From a virus: 27,299 nt of DNA. A program made the translations under genes and the position numbers. Numbering within the stretch: the stretch's first letter is position 1; every line of letters starts with the position of its first letter. Under the pieces are notes generated by a model. It ran no database searches. It had not been told where the DNA came from and saw only the letters and a program-made list of their open reading frames with translations. The stretch is from the IMG/VR virus record IMGVR_UViG_3300037076_000286, positions 1 through 27,299 of that record; one strand, 5' to 3'. This document shows, piece after piece, positions 14,682 through 22,717 of this stretch.

Positions 14682-14942
14682 ATGGGGCTCACCGTCGCGC
14701 GGCTCGGCGACACATCCGATCATGGCGGCGCGATCGTCACCGCCGGGACGATGCATGACGCCGGCGGCATTGAGATCGCGCGCGTGACCGACATCCTCGC
14801 CTGTCCGATTCATGGGCCGAACCCGATTGTCACTGGCTCGCCGAATTTTGTCTCGCAAGGCCAGAAGGTCGCCCGCACGTCGAGCCTGACCGCGTGCGGG
14901 GCGGCGATCATCGGTTCGGCGCCGAACTACGTGTGCGACTGA
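14682..14942 (+). CDS. PAAR-domain spike tip protein
   Basis: This 86-residue protein has a GAGGAG ribosome-binding site overlapping the preceding stop. It shows the PAAR pattern: VARLGDTSDHGGAIVTAGT, a polar IHGPNPIVTGSP turn, VARTSSLTACG and GSAPNYV. H14, C39, H42 and C70 are the likely metal ligands. PAAR proteins form a sharp cone that caps the V spike and holds a metal ion. In phages of this type the gene follows V directly, as here. Confidence 0.87.
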   Translation: MGLTVARLGDTSDHGGAIVTAGTMHDAGGIEIARVTDILACPIHGPNPIVTGSPNFVSQGQKVARTSSLTACGAAIIGSAPNYVCD

Positions 14943-14943
14943 G

Positions 14944-15318
14944 ATGACCGCCGGTCTCAACCGCTTCACCGGCCAACCGCTCGCTGGCTTCGCTCACGTC
15001 GAGCAAAGTCTCGGCGTCATCTTCACCACGCGGCTCACGTCGCGCCTGATGCGTCGCACCTTCGGCTCGGCGGTTCCCAAGCTGCTCGGCCAACCACTGA
15101 CGTCGGATCGGCTGCTGCGCTTCTACATGGCGATCGTCATCGCCGTCGAGTTGTGGGAGCCGCGCTTCAAGGTGATCTCGCTCGACTATCCCAAGGCGCA
15201 GAACAGCGCCTCTCAGCTTCAGCAGGGGCGCTTCGGCGTGACCATCCTCGGCCAATACATGCCGAACGCCCTCGAAGGCGACTTCACCGTCGCCGCCACT
15301 GTTTCGGTGATCCTGTGA
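14944..15318 (+). CDS. Baseplate wedge protein W (GPW/gp25 family)
   Basis: This 124-residue protein (P2 gpW has 115) starts one base after the PAAR stop. The family signature is clear: GFAHVEQSLGVIFTTRLTSR, then LMRRTFGSAVPKLLGQPLT, a helix LLRFYMAIVIAVELWEPRF and a C-terminal beta part. Family members (T4 gp25) form the inner baseplate wedge and start sheath polymerisation. The order V, PAAR, W, J, I is the P2-type baseplate order. Confidence 0.88.
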   Translation: MTAGLNRFTGQPLAGFAHVEQSLGVIFTTRLTSRLMRRTFGSAVPKLLGQPLTSDRLLRFYMAIVIAVELWEPRFKVISLDYPKAQNSASQLQQGRFGVTILGQYMPNALEGDFTVAATVSVIL

Positions 15319-15352
15319 CGGCGCATTGCCGCTCGAACTCGCGAGGTTGACG

Positions 15353-16288
15353 GTGTCCGACCGCTTTCCTGACGCGACCCTGGCGCTGTCGCTGCTGCCA
15401 CCGCCGGCGGTTATCCAGCCGGTCGACTACGCCGCGATCAAATCGGCGCGCGTCGCTGATCTCGCTGCGCGACTCGCCGCCGCTGGCGTCGCCTTCGACG
15501 TCGCCGCGCTGGAAACCGATCCGGCCGTCATCCTGCAGGAGGAAGGCGCTTATCGCGAGGTGCTGAATCTCGCCGCGATCAACGCCGCCGCCAAGGCGGT
15601 GATGATCCTTTACGCCCAGCGCGCCGACCAGGACGTTCTCTACGCGCTGCTCGGCGTTCGCCGCTTGACGCTGACGGCCGCCGACCCGACGACCACTCCG
15701 CCGACGGCGGCGGTGATGGAAGGCGACGACGCCTTCCGCGCCCGCGCTCAGATCGCGCTCGAGGGAACCGCACCCGGCCTGACCGGCGGCGGCTACGCCA
15801 GCGTCGCCTTGCGAGCTTCGGCGGAAGTGCGACGCGTCGGGCTGATCACTGCGCCGGGCGGCGTGGTCAATGTGATTCTGCAAGGCAACATCAACGCCGA
15901 CGGCTCGGTGTCTTCCGCCGCGGTGCAGGCGGTGGCGGCGGCTCTCAACGACGATTGGAGCGCCGATCCGGCGACCGGCAGTCAGTTGACCGACATTCCG
16001 CAGGTGCGCTCGGCGACGCCGCGCCCCTACGCGATCGTCGCGCGGGCGATCGTGCCGATCGGCCCGTCGCTCGCCGCCGTCCGAGCGGCTTCGCTTGCCG
16101 CGCTCGCCGCCGCGACGACGTCCCTGCAACTGATCGGCAATGCGGTGCCGACCGACGCTTTGATCGCCGCCGGCCGCGTCGCGCCGATGACCAAGTTCAT
16201 CCTCGATCAGCCGGTCGCCGACGTGATCTGCGCGGGCGACGAGACGCCTTACTGCACGTCGATTGTGGTCACGGTGACCAATGCCTGA
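15353..16288 (+). CDS. Baseplate assembly protein J
   Basis: The GTG at 15353 is preferred over the upstream TTG at 15326 because GAGG lies about six bases before it and it yields MSDRFPDATLALSLLPPP, a typical J N-terminus. The protein has 311 residues (P2 gpJ has 302). Features include EEGAYREVLNLAAINAAAKA, the YALLGVRRLTL segment, GDDAFRARAQIALEG, and a C-terminal VRAASLAALAAATTSL helix region. J proteins form the baseplate wedge arms around the spike. The stop codon lies inside the next gene, overlapping by eight bases. Confidence 0.9.
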   Translation: MSDRFPDATLALSLLPPPAVIQPVDYAAIKSARVADLAARLAAAGVAFDVAALETDPAVILQEEGAYREVLNLAAINAAAKAVMILYAQRADQDVLYALLGVRRLTLTAADPTTTPPTAAVMEGDDAFRARAQIALEGTAPGLTGGGYASVALRASAEVRRVGLITAPGGVVNVILQGNINADGSVSSAAVQAVAAALNDDWSADPATGSQLTDIPQVRSATPRPYAIVARAIVPIGPSLAAVRAASLAALAAATTSLQLIGNAVPTDALIAAGRVAPMTKFILDQPVADVICAGDETPYCTSIVVTVTNA

Positions 16289-17492
16289 AGCGAGTATGCT
16301 GCCATCGAACGCGACGCCGTTCGAGCGGGCGCAGTCGCTTGCCGACGCTTCGCGTTGGCCGCTGCCAGTCGACCTGATCAAGAGCGTGTGGAACCCGGCG
16401 ACCTGTCCGCTCGATCTGCTGCCCTATCTCGCCGCCGGCCTCGGCCTGGAAATCTGGCATGACGACTGGAGCGAGGCGTTCAAGCGCGCGACGATCGCCG
16501 ACATCTGGGCGCTGAAGCGCAACAAGACGAAGCTCAAAGGCCTCGCTGCTTACGCCGGGCTCGAAAGGGCGACGATTGTCAAGGCGGTGCGGCCGCGCGA
16601 CAAGGTGTTCGCCGTCGAGCCGTGGAGCGCCGCCGAACGTGCGGCGATCGAAGCGGCGATGCCGCAGATCCATATCTTCCCGACCGCGCCGGCCTTCGCG
16701 GTTGAGCTCGGCATGGCCTTTCTCGGCGCCTGTGCTCTCGGCGCCAGCTTCACGCTCACGCCGTCCGACGCCGCTGAGCGGTGGGCCGAGCGCGCGGTCT
16801 ATGTCGACGGCGCGACGTCCATCCGCTGCCGCGTCGACAACCTCGACGGTCTCGCCAGCGCTTCGACGCAGATCGCGGTTTCGACGGCCTGCAGCGTCGC
16901 GCGCTATTTTGCCGGCGCGGCGCTCGAAACCGGGGCTTTGTTCGCCGACGACGCCGAGACGAGCGTGATCCTAATCACGCCGGACTCCTCGGCGCTGAGC
17001 TTTGCCGTGCCCACCGGATTGACGCCGTCGACCGTGCGGCCGGTTCCGACCGCCGACAACGTCGCCGGCCCGGTCGACATGGCTTTCGCCTACCACATGA
17101 CGCTCGGCTATCTGTCGACGCTCTATCCGAGCGACGCCGCCGAGCATCTCTATTCGCGCCTGACCTTGTTCGATCTTTCGCGGATCAAGGATCCCGGCGC
17201 AGCGGTGTCGTTCTGGGGCTGGTCGAGCTTCGGCTGCGCGCCTTACACCGCAGAGCTGACGCTCGACGTCAGGCTTGCCGGCCCGGCGTGGCCGTTCCCG
17301 GGGCCGCTCGGCCTCGCCACAATTATAGAGCCAGACCTGTCGCCGTTTTGGGACGCGCTGGCGGCGCTGCGGGTCGCCCAGGCGCAGCGCGACACGGTTC
17401 TGGTGTCGACGAAACTATATCAGCCGATCAATTTCAATTCCGGCTATCGCTTCGGCCAGTTCGACTTCGGCGATCTGCAAAAAGTCGCTTAG
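16281..17492 (+). CDS. Tail protein I with a long C-terminal extension
   Basis: This is a 403-residue protein. Residues ~1-145 fit the P2 gpI family: PFERAQSLADASRWPLPVDL, then VWNPATCPLDLLPYLAAGLG, LEIWHDDWSEAFKRATIADI and RNKTKLKGLAAYAGL. gpI links the baseplate to the fibres. P2 gpI has 176 residues, so ~230 residues are extra. The extension is beta-rich with serine/threonine turns and ends YQPINFNSGYRFGQFDFGDL, a sequence typical of baseplate-fibre adaptor regions. It probably adds a fibre-attachment or adaptor domain. The start overlaps the J stop. Confidence 0.82.
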   Translation: MPEASMLPSNATPFERAQSLADASRWPLPVDLIKSVWNPATCPLDLLPYLAAGLGLEIWHDDWSEAFKRATIADIWALKRNKTKLKGLAAYAGLERATIVKAVRPRDKVFAVEPWSAAERAAIEAAMPQIHIFPTAPAFAVELGMAFLGACALGASFTLTPSDAAERWAERAVYVDGATSIRCRVDNLDGLASASTQIAVSTACSVARYFAGAALETGALFADDAETSVILITPDSSALSFAVPTGLTPSTVRPVPTADNVAGPVDMAFAYHMTLGYLSTLYPSDAAEHLYSRLTLFDLSRIKDPGAAVSFWGWSSFGCAPYTAELTLDVRLAGPAWPFPGPLGLATIIEPDLSPFWDALAALRVAQAQRDTVLVSTKLYQPINFNSGYRFGQFDFGDLQKVA

Positions 17493-17531
17493 TTCGCTCG
17501 AGACGCCGAGCAAAACCCAAGGTGGTCCAAG

Positions 17532-19835
17532 ATGGAAACCAAGCGCAACTTCGCCAATTATCAGCAGGTCTCGCCGGCCGATCTCAATGCGATCCAGGCT
17601 GACGCCGAGACCAGCCTCGACGACGTCGTGCAGGACACGCTCATCCCGGCGATGGCTTATACCGGCTTCGTCGGCGCCAAGACCGGCCCAGCGCAAGTGT
17701 CGGTCGCCAGCGGCCGCCTCTACATCAGCGGCAAAGTCTACGCGCTATCCACCGCGACGCCTTACGACTTCACCTCGATCCTGCCGGTCGCGTCGCAGAA
17801 GATCGTGCTGATCTGCCTCAACGGCGTAGAAGAGGACACTAACGTCGCGGCGGTCAATTTCCTCTCGCCGACCCTGTCGACGCCGACCAATCCCGTCTAT
17901 CAGCCGCAATCGGTGGCGCTCGACCACGTGCGGCTCGCCAATATGAGCTATGTCGTCGGCGCCGAAAGCCCGAATCCGTCGCCGCCGTCGATCAGTTCGA
18001 CCCTCCTCGCCGTCGCCACGGTGACGCTGTCGCCGACCGGCGTCGCCTCGGTCGCCAACATCGCTTCGGCGCAAGCTCCCAATCTCCAGGACGTCGCGTC
18101 GCGAACTGCGGCGCTCGAGGCGTGGGAAGGCGTCGCGGCGCCCGAACTAACGTCGCTGTCGTCGTCGATCGCGCGGTTGTCGAACAGCTTGCAGGCGCCC
18201 TCGACCGCGGCGTTGACCGGGCAGATCCTGCAGCGGCTCGCCGTGATCGAGGCCAAAGACGGCATCCCGTCGACCGCCGCCTCTTCCGCAGCCGATTTCT
18301 TCCTTACTGGCGCGACGTCCGATCTCGCCAATCTGCTGTCGTCTTGCAACGTGGCGGAAGGGGTGCGCTTCCCCGACGACGGGGCCGCCGACGCCGCGCT
18401 GCAGCTGTTCAACCCGCTCGACCCACTGGCGACGGTGATCAACGGTGTGCTGTTTCCCGCCTACGACATCGCCGTCGGCGCCAGCATCGGACCGGCGATC
18501 GGTTCGACGTCAATCGCCGCCTACACCTATCAGACGACGACCTGGACGCAGAAGACGATGGCGCGCTCGCGCGTGCGCTACGGCACTGAGTTCACCGTCT
18601 GCACCAACTCCGCCTTCTGGCAGAGCGGCAGCTACGACCCGATTTCCGGCATTTTCACCCTGCCGGATGGCGAGACCTTCCTCGCTGCGTTCGATCCGAC
18701 CGCCGGCGTCTACGCCGCCAACACCGGCGGCGGCCTGTCGCATCTCGGCGTTCGCCTCGAGGAGTTCTGGACCGACAGTGTCAACGTCGATTATTGGGAC
18801 CGCCTGACGACCAATGGGACGCTGACCGGCTCGTCGGTCGAGGAAACCTTCCAGGCGTCGCAGGACACCTGGCTCGCCGGCGTCGACCTGGCCTTCACCC
18901 AGCTCGCCGCGAGCGGCGGCGTCACGGTGTCGATCTGCGAATGCACGCCGGCCGGCAACGTCGACCTGACCAAGGTTCTCGGCCAAGTCACGCTTCCCTT
19001 CGCCTCGCTCGGCCTCAGCCCGACCAAGACCCAGTTCCTCTTCCCGCAGCCAGTCTGCTTGACCGGCGGCACGCGTTACGGCCTGCACGTCTCGACCGCC
19101 GCCAATCATTTCATCGCCACTGCGGATGGCGGCGCGTTCCCCAACGGCATGTTCTTCGGCCTGGTCGGCGGTTATGCGATCGCCGATCCGACCAAGCACA
19201 TCGTCTGTGACTTCCTCAATTGCGCCTTCACGCAATCGCTGTCGACCATTACGCTGGAGGGTCTGCAGCTCAGCGGCGGCATCACCTCGATCGACGCGCT
19301 GTTCGCCAGCGTCATTCCCGACTCGAGCCAGTTGACGTTCCAGGTCCAAGTCGCAGGCGCGTGGATCGCGCTGGCGGCGGCCGACGTCGGTGCGCTCAAC
19401 GCTGGCGGCGCGTTGCCGCCGCTGTTGCCGTTTCGCGTCGTCTTCCAGGGCTCGCAGACGATGCAGCCGTGCATCGATCTGCTGCATTCGAACGTGCATG
19501 TGTCGCGGCCAAAGACGGCCTATGTGCACGTCTGGCCGCTCGGCGGTCGCACGCTCGCCGCGCCGTCGACGCAGATCCGCTGCATCGAGCGCTACGAAAG
19601 CTTCGATCCTTCCTATCACGCGGCGTCGATGAATCTCTTGACCGGCGTCGGCTTCGCCACGTCGACCGCGCCGTCGTCGACCTCCGACGTCGTCAACGAC
19701 GACGGCTCGGTCGAGCGCACCTATGTGTGGAACCTCGGCGGGGCAGTCTCGGCTTACAAATACGAGAGCCTCGGCACGACGACCGCGGCGCTGAAGACCT
19801 TCCATATCGCGTGGTTGAAGGATTGGGCGCTGTAA
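17532..19835 (+). CDS. Large fibre-like/baseplate-associated structural protein
   Basis: This is a 767-residue protein. The N-terminal ~120 residues (METKRNFANYQQVSPADLNA, then VASGRLYISGKVYAL) resemble the baseplate-attachment part of large myovirus fibre or adhesin proteins. A linker at ~180-280 has coiled-coil-like heptads (ELTSLSSSIARLSNSLQ). From ~300 the protein is strand-rich, with a region around EETFQASQDTWLAGVDLAFT that looks like a lectin-type beta sandwich. I do not recognise a named family. Lying between gpI and the fibre pair, it probably forms a fibre or an adaptor to which the DGR-diversified tip binds. It is the largest coding region in the window and ends at a strong hairpin. 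Confidence 0.65.
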   Translation: METKRNFANYQQVSPADLNAIQADAETSLDDVVQDTLIPAMAYTGFVGAKTGPAQVSVASGRLYISGKVYALSTATPYDFTSILPVASQKIVLICLNGVEEDTNVAAVNFLSPTLSTPTNPVYQPQSVALDHVRLANMSYVVGAESPNPSPPSISSTLLAVATVTLSPTGVASVANIASAQAPNLQDVASRTAALEAWEGVAAPELTSLSSSIARLSNSLQAPSTAALTGQILQRLAVIEAKDGIPSTAASSAADFFLTGATSDLANLLSSCNVAEGVRFPDDGAADAALQLFNPLDPLATVINGVLFPAYDIAVGASIGPAIGSTSIAAYTYQTTTWTQKTMARSRVRYGTEFTVCTNSAFWQSGSYDPISGIFTLPDGETFLAAFDPTAGVYAANTGGGLSHLGVRLEEFWTDSVNVDYWDRLTTNGTLTGSSVEETFQASQDTWLAGVDLAFTQLAASGGVTVSICECTPAGNVDLTKVLGQVTLPFASLGLSPTKTQFLFPQPVCLTGGTRYGLHVSTAANHFIATADGGAFPNGMFFGLVGGYAIADPTKHIVCDFLNCAFTQSLSTITLEGLQLSGGITSIDALFASVIPDSSQLTFQVQVAGAWIALAAADVGALNAGGALPPLLPFRVVFQGSQTMQPCIDLLHSNVHVSRPKTAYVHVWPLGGRTLAAPSTQIRCIERYESFDPSYHAASMNLLTGVGFATSTAPSSTSDVVNDDGSVERTYVWNLGGAVSAYKYESLGTTTAALKTFHIAWLKDWAL

Positions 19836-19852
19836 GCCGCTCCGCGGCCCAC

Positions 19853-19899
19853 GAATAGCGAGTGGCGACGCGGCGACTTCCATTCGCCACTCGCCATTC
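19853..19899. repeat. Long hairpin (16-position stem, one mismatch) after the large fibre gene
   Basis: Left arm 19853-19868 (GAATAGCGAGTGGCGA) pairs with 19884-19899 in 15 of 16 positions across a 15-base loop; the inner 11 pairs are perfect. It starts 17 bases after the stop codon. No T-run follows, so it is not a standard intrinsic terminator. It looks like a REP-type intergenic palindrome (repeated 'cgccattcgccac'-like words), possibly acquired from the host, and could protect the 3' end of the upstream mRNA or tune expression of the fibre genes downstream. Confidence 0.65.
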
Positions 19900-19923
19900 G
19901 CATCTTCCCCGAGAGGAGCCTCC

Positions 19924-20199
19924 ATGGCCTACGTAGAAGTGAAACTCAAGAAAGCGGTCGTTGTCGCCGACCATCTCTACAAGCCTGGCGTGCGCCATAT
20001 CGTCGATGAAGTGACGCTGGCGGCGATGGGCGACGCGGTCGCGTCGACGTCGCCCGCGCCCGCGCCGTTGACGACGACCGCGATTGCGGCCGCCGCGCAA
20101 ACCGCGACGGTTGCGAAGGCGCCGGCAAAAGCGCCGACCGCGACCGCCGCCGGCCACAAGCCCGTCGTTGAAACTAAGTCGACGGCGAAGAAGAAATAA
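19924..20199 (+). CDS. Small lysine/alanine/proline-rich protein of unknown function
   Basis: This 91-residue protein has a strong GAGAGGAG site six to eight bases before its ATG. Residues 1-40 look folded (MAYVEVKLKKAVVVADHLYK, then RHIVDEVTLAAMGDAV). Residues 41-91 are low-complexity Ala/Thr/Pro/Lys and end in a basic KSTAKKK tail. Similar small proteins with a VxVKLKK start occur in the tail regions of phages, but I cannot name the family. It is separated from the fibre gene upstream by the hairpin and abuts the next fibre gene. The function is unknown. Confidence 0.55.
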   Translation: MAYVEVKLKKAVVVADHLYKPGVRHIVDEVTLAAMGDAVASTSPAPAPLTTTAIAAAAQTATVAKAPAKAPTATAAGHKPVVETKSTAKKK

Positions 20200-21207
20200 A
20201 TGACCGCGCTTCCCGCCGATCTCGATTTCGTCGCCGATCCGACGGCGTCACCGGCGCGGATGAATCGCGCCATGACCAATCTCAACGGCCGCACCGCCGC
20301 GCTCGAAACCTACAAGCCGAATTTCGACGCGGCGCTGGCGACAATCCAGCAGGTCGGCCTCGATCGCCTCAGTCAGGTGCTGATTCCGATCTACGAGCAA
20401 TTGGTCTCTGTCGCCCAGCTCGGCGCGCTGTTTCGCGCCCATTCGAGCTCGACCCTCGCCGTCGCCGCGGGGCCACAGACCTTGGTTGTCGACCCGGCGC
20501 AGGCGTCGCAGTTCGCCGCCGCAGCCTGGGTCATTGCCGTCAGTGATGACGCTTCGGCGGCGATGGCGGGCCCGGTGACGAGCTACAACCGAACGACAGG
20601 CGCGCTGGTCGTCGATGTCGTCGAAGGCGAAGGGTCGGGAGCTTTCGCCTCATGGACGATCTCGCCCTGGGCGCCGACGCAGCTTTCGACCGGAACCGAC
20701 GACGGCGACATCGATCACCCCGGTCTCACGCCGGTGATCGCTGGCTATCTCAGTCCGGAAGCGGTCGACGCCGTCGCCGACGCCGAGGCTGCAGCCGTAG
20801 CCGCGGCGTCGAGCGAGGCGGCCTCGGCCGGGTCGGCGGGCGCGGCGGCCGCCGATCGCGCAACCACCGCGACGCTGTTGGCGATGTTTCGCGCCGGTTT
20901 CCTCGGCGTCTTCGCCAGCGACGCCGCCGCGGCGGCCTTCGCTGCGGCCAATTCGATCGCGCTCGTCGCCGGCGTTCTCTACCTCAGTAGCGCCACGACG
21001 ACCTACCGCATCTACAGCGGCTCGGCGTGGGGCGACTACACGGCCTCAGTCGTCGCCTCGGTCAACGGCATGGTTGGATCCGTCGTTGGCGTCGAAGTGA
21101 CGGCGAACAAAGGCGCAGCCAACGGCTACGCCAGCCTCGACTCCGGCGGCCGCGTGCCGACGACGCAAATTCCTTCCGGCGCCTCGATCGACGACGGCGC
21201 GATTTAG
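20200..21207 (+). CDS. Fibre-like protein upstream of the DGR target
   Basis: This 335-residue protein starts directly after the previous stop. The N-terminal ~75 residues are helical (TASPARMNRAMTNLNGRTAA, LDRLSQVLIPIYEQL). The middle part is beta, and ~195-260 is an Ala/Ser-rich coiled-coil-like segment (DAVADAEAAAVAAASSEAAS). It contains YRIYSGSAWGDYTA and ends ANGYASLDSGGRVPTTQIPS at ~307-326, the linker motif of phage side-tail fibres. The next gene repeats the same motif near its N-terminus. The protein is probably the shaft or adaptor to which the variable tip protein attaches. It has no repeat matching the TR, so it is not itself a DGR target. Confidence 0.68.
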   Translation: MTALPADLDFVADPTASPARMNRAMTNLNGRTAALETYKPNFDAALATIQQVGLDRLSQVLIPIYEQLVSVAQLGALFRAHSSSTLAVAAGPQTLVVDPAQASQFAAAAWVIAVSDDASAAMAGPVTSYNRTTGALVVDVVEGEGSGAFASWTISPWAPTQLSTGTDDGDIDHPGLTPVIAGYLSPEAVDAVADAEAAAVAAASSEAASAGSAGAAAADRATTATLLAMFRAGFLGVFASDAAAAAFAAANSIALVAGVLYLSSATTTYRIYSGSAWGDYTASVVASVNGMVGSVVGVEVTANKGAANGYASLDSGGRVPTTQIPSGASIDDGAI

Positions 21208-21215
21208 GGCTCGTT

Positions 21216-22694
21216 ATGACCATCCAGATCAAACGCACTAAGGTCGGCACCGCCCCCTCTTCGCTGGCCGACGGCCAGTTGTTCATCGACCAGCTCAACG
21301 GCGTGCTGAAATGGGCCGACTCGACCGGCGCCATCCACGCGACGCCGCTGAAGACGGCGGTCGCCAATGGCCTCGCCTCGCTCGATAGCGGCGGCAAGAT
21401 CCCGACCGCGCAACTGCCCGCCGCGATCGTCGGCGCCTTGCAATATCAGGGCACATGGACCGCCGCGACCAACGTGCCGGCGTTGACCTCCGGCATCGGC
21501 ACGAAGGGAAATTTCTACAAGGTCTCGGCCGCCGGGACGACGGCGATCGACGGCAACGCCGTCTGGCTCGCCGGCGACCTCATCGTGTTCGACGGGCTGG
21601 CGTGGGATCGGATCGACGGCGGCGTCGCCGGCGTCGACTCGACCGATCTGGCGGATTCGACCGCGCTCGGCCGCTCGCTGATCGTCGCGGCCAGCATCGC
21701 CGCCGCGCAATCGGCGCTCGGCCTCAGCCCGAAGGGTTTCTTCTTCAAGGCCGATTCCACGACGCCGGCCTTCAGCGTCACTGGCGCCGGGACGATCAGC
21801 GTCAAGGCCGGGACGATCGCCGAATGCGCCGGGAGCCTGTTCTCCTATGCAACAGCGACGGCGGTGACGATGCCGAGCCTGTCGGCTGGGGGCGACTATT
21901 TCGCTTATCAGTGTCTGGACGGCTCGATCCGCGCCGATGCAAGCGCCACCGCGCCCACCGGCTACACGACCGCCAACAGCCGTCAGATCGGCGGCTTCCA
22001 CTACGCGCCAGGCGGCAACGCCACTGCGATGGCGGGCGGCAACACGACGCCGGCGATCAATCCCTATTCGGTGTGGGATCTGAAGTTTCGCCCGCGCTGC
22101 ATCGATCCGCGCGGCATGGCGCTGGTCGCCGGCCGGTTCTGGGCCGACATCTATCTGACCAACACCGCGACCGACGCCAACGGTTCGTCGCGCTACGGCC
22201 TGGCGATTTGTTCCGGCGGCGTCCCGCCCAAAATTCCCGCCGCGTTCGGCGGCAACGGCTCGACTGCCTACGGCCAGTTCAATTGGTGGGACGCCAACGA
22301 GGTGGTCGCCTCGGCCGGCAAGCGGCTGCTGACGACCGAAGAATTTCAGATCGCCGCCTACGGATCGACCGAAGAAACCTCGCTTTCCGCCGATCCGGTG
22401 ACCACCGGCCTGCAGGCGGGAACCTACACCTCGAAGTGGGGCCTGTTTCAGGCCACCGGCTGCTATTGGGTGTGGGGCCGCGAACTCGGCGGCCCGTACT
22501 CGGCGGCAAGCTGGGCGCAGTCGACCGGCAACCGCGGCCAGTTCTACAACATGCCTAACGCCGGGTTCCTGGGCGGCTTCTTCGGCTTCGGCGCGTCCTC
22601 CGGCTCGCGCGCGTCGATCTGGTTCAACGCCGCCTCGGCCTCGGCCGGCACCACCGGGGCGCGGGGCTGCTGTGACCACCTGATGCTCGTCTAG
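21216..22694 (+). CDS. DGR target: variable receptor-binding tail fibre protein with C-type lectin-like end
   Basis: The ATG at 21216 follows the upstream stop by 8 bases; a longer frame to 21027 only overlaps the previous gene. The protein has 492 residues. Residues ~1-75 are fibre-linker (ANGLASLDSGGKIPTAQLPA). A beta-structured middle part has WTAATNVPALTSGIGTKGN and VWLAGDLIVFDGLAWDRI. Residues ~265-492 match DGR variable proteins of the C-type lectin/FGE-like fold: SRQIGGFHYAPGGN, NPYSVWDLKFRPRC, KRLLTTEEFQIAAYGS, FQATGCYWVWGREL and the C-terminal variable stretch 451-487. Variable residues facing the ligand are expected at 455, 458, 461, 468, 470, 471, 475, 477 and 479. Such proteins bind bacterial surface receptors and determine phage host range, as Mtd does in Bordetella phage BPP-1. 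Confidence 0.93.
   Translation: MTIQIKRTKVGTAPSSLADGQLFIDQLNGVLKWADSTGAIHATPLKTAVANGLASLDSGGKIPTAQLPAAIVGALQYQGTWTAATNVPALTSGIGTKGNFYKVSAAGTTAIDGNAVWLAGDLIVFDGLAWDRIDGGVAGVDSTDLADSTALGRSLIVAASIAAAQSALGLSPKGFFFKADSTTPAFSVTGAGTISVKAGTIAECAGSLFSYATATAVTMPSLSAGGDYFAYQCLDGSIRADASATAPTGYTTANSRQIGGFHYAPGGNATAMAGGNTTPAINPYSVWDLKFRPRCIDPRGMALVAGRFWADIYLTNTATDANGSSRYGLAICSGGVPPKIPAAFGGNGSTAYGQFNWWDANEVVASAGKRLLTTEEFQIAAYGSTEETSLSADPVTTGLQAGTYTSKWGLFQATGCYWVWGRELGGPYSAASWAQSTGNRGQFYNMPNAGFLGGFFGFGASSGSRASIWFNAASASAGTTGARGCCDHLMLV
22567..22676 (+). repeat. Variable repeat (VR) of the DGR
   Basis: This 110-bp segment at the 3' end of the target gene aligns without gaps to the template repeat 564 bases downstream. 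It has 95 identities and 15 differences; 14 differences are opposite TR adenines. It ends with a 14-base pure G/C run (22654-22667) and tgctgtgac, the position expected for the initiation-of-mutagenic-homing site. Beyond 22676 the two copies diverge. The stop codon follows 16 bases later. Confidence 0.95.
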
Positions 22695-22715
22695 CTGAGC
22701 GAAAGCGAGGCGAGA
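22690..22715. promoter_or_regulatory. Putative DGR target-site hairpin with GAAA loop, overlapping the avd ribosome-binding site
   Basis: GCTGAGC (22694-22700) faces GCGAGGC (22705-22711) across a GAAA tetraloop. Five of seven positions pair (one G-T), and the central GA/GA steps could form tandem sheared pairs. TCT/AGA extends the stem outside one mismatch. It begins at the last base of the target stop codon. In BPP-1 a hairpin/cruciform just downstream of the target gene boosts retrohoming. The right arm also contains the GAGG likely to serve avd translation. Confidence 0.5.
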
Positions 22716-22717
22716 GT

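Noticed and set aside
18510-19925. Minus-strand open frame of 471 codons
   Set aside because: It is antisense to the 767-residue fibre-like gene, has shadow-type composition and would cross the intergenic hairpin.
20200-21207. Possible second DGR target in the upstream fibre gene
   Set aside because: It has a fibre linker but no segment aligning to the TR and no C-terminal lectin-like motifs.
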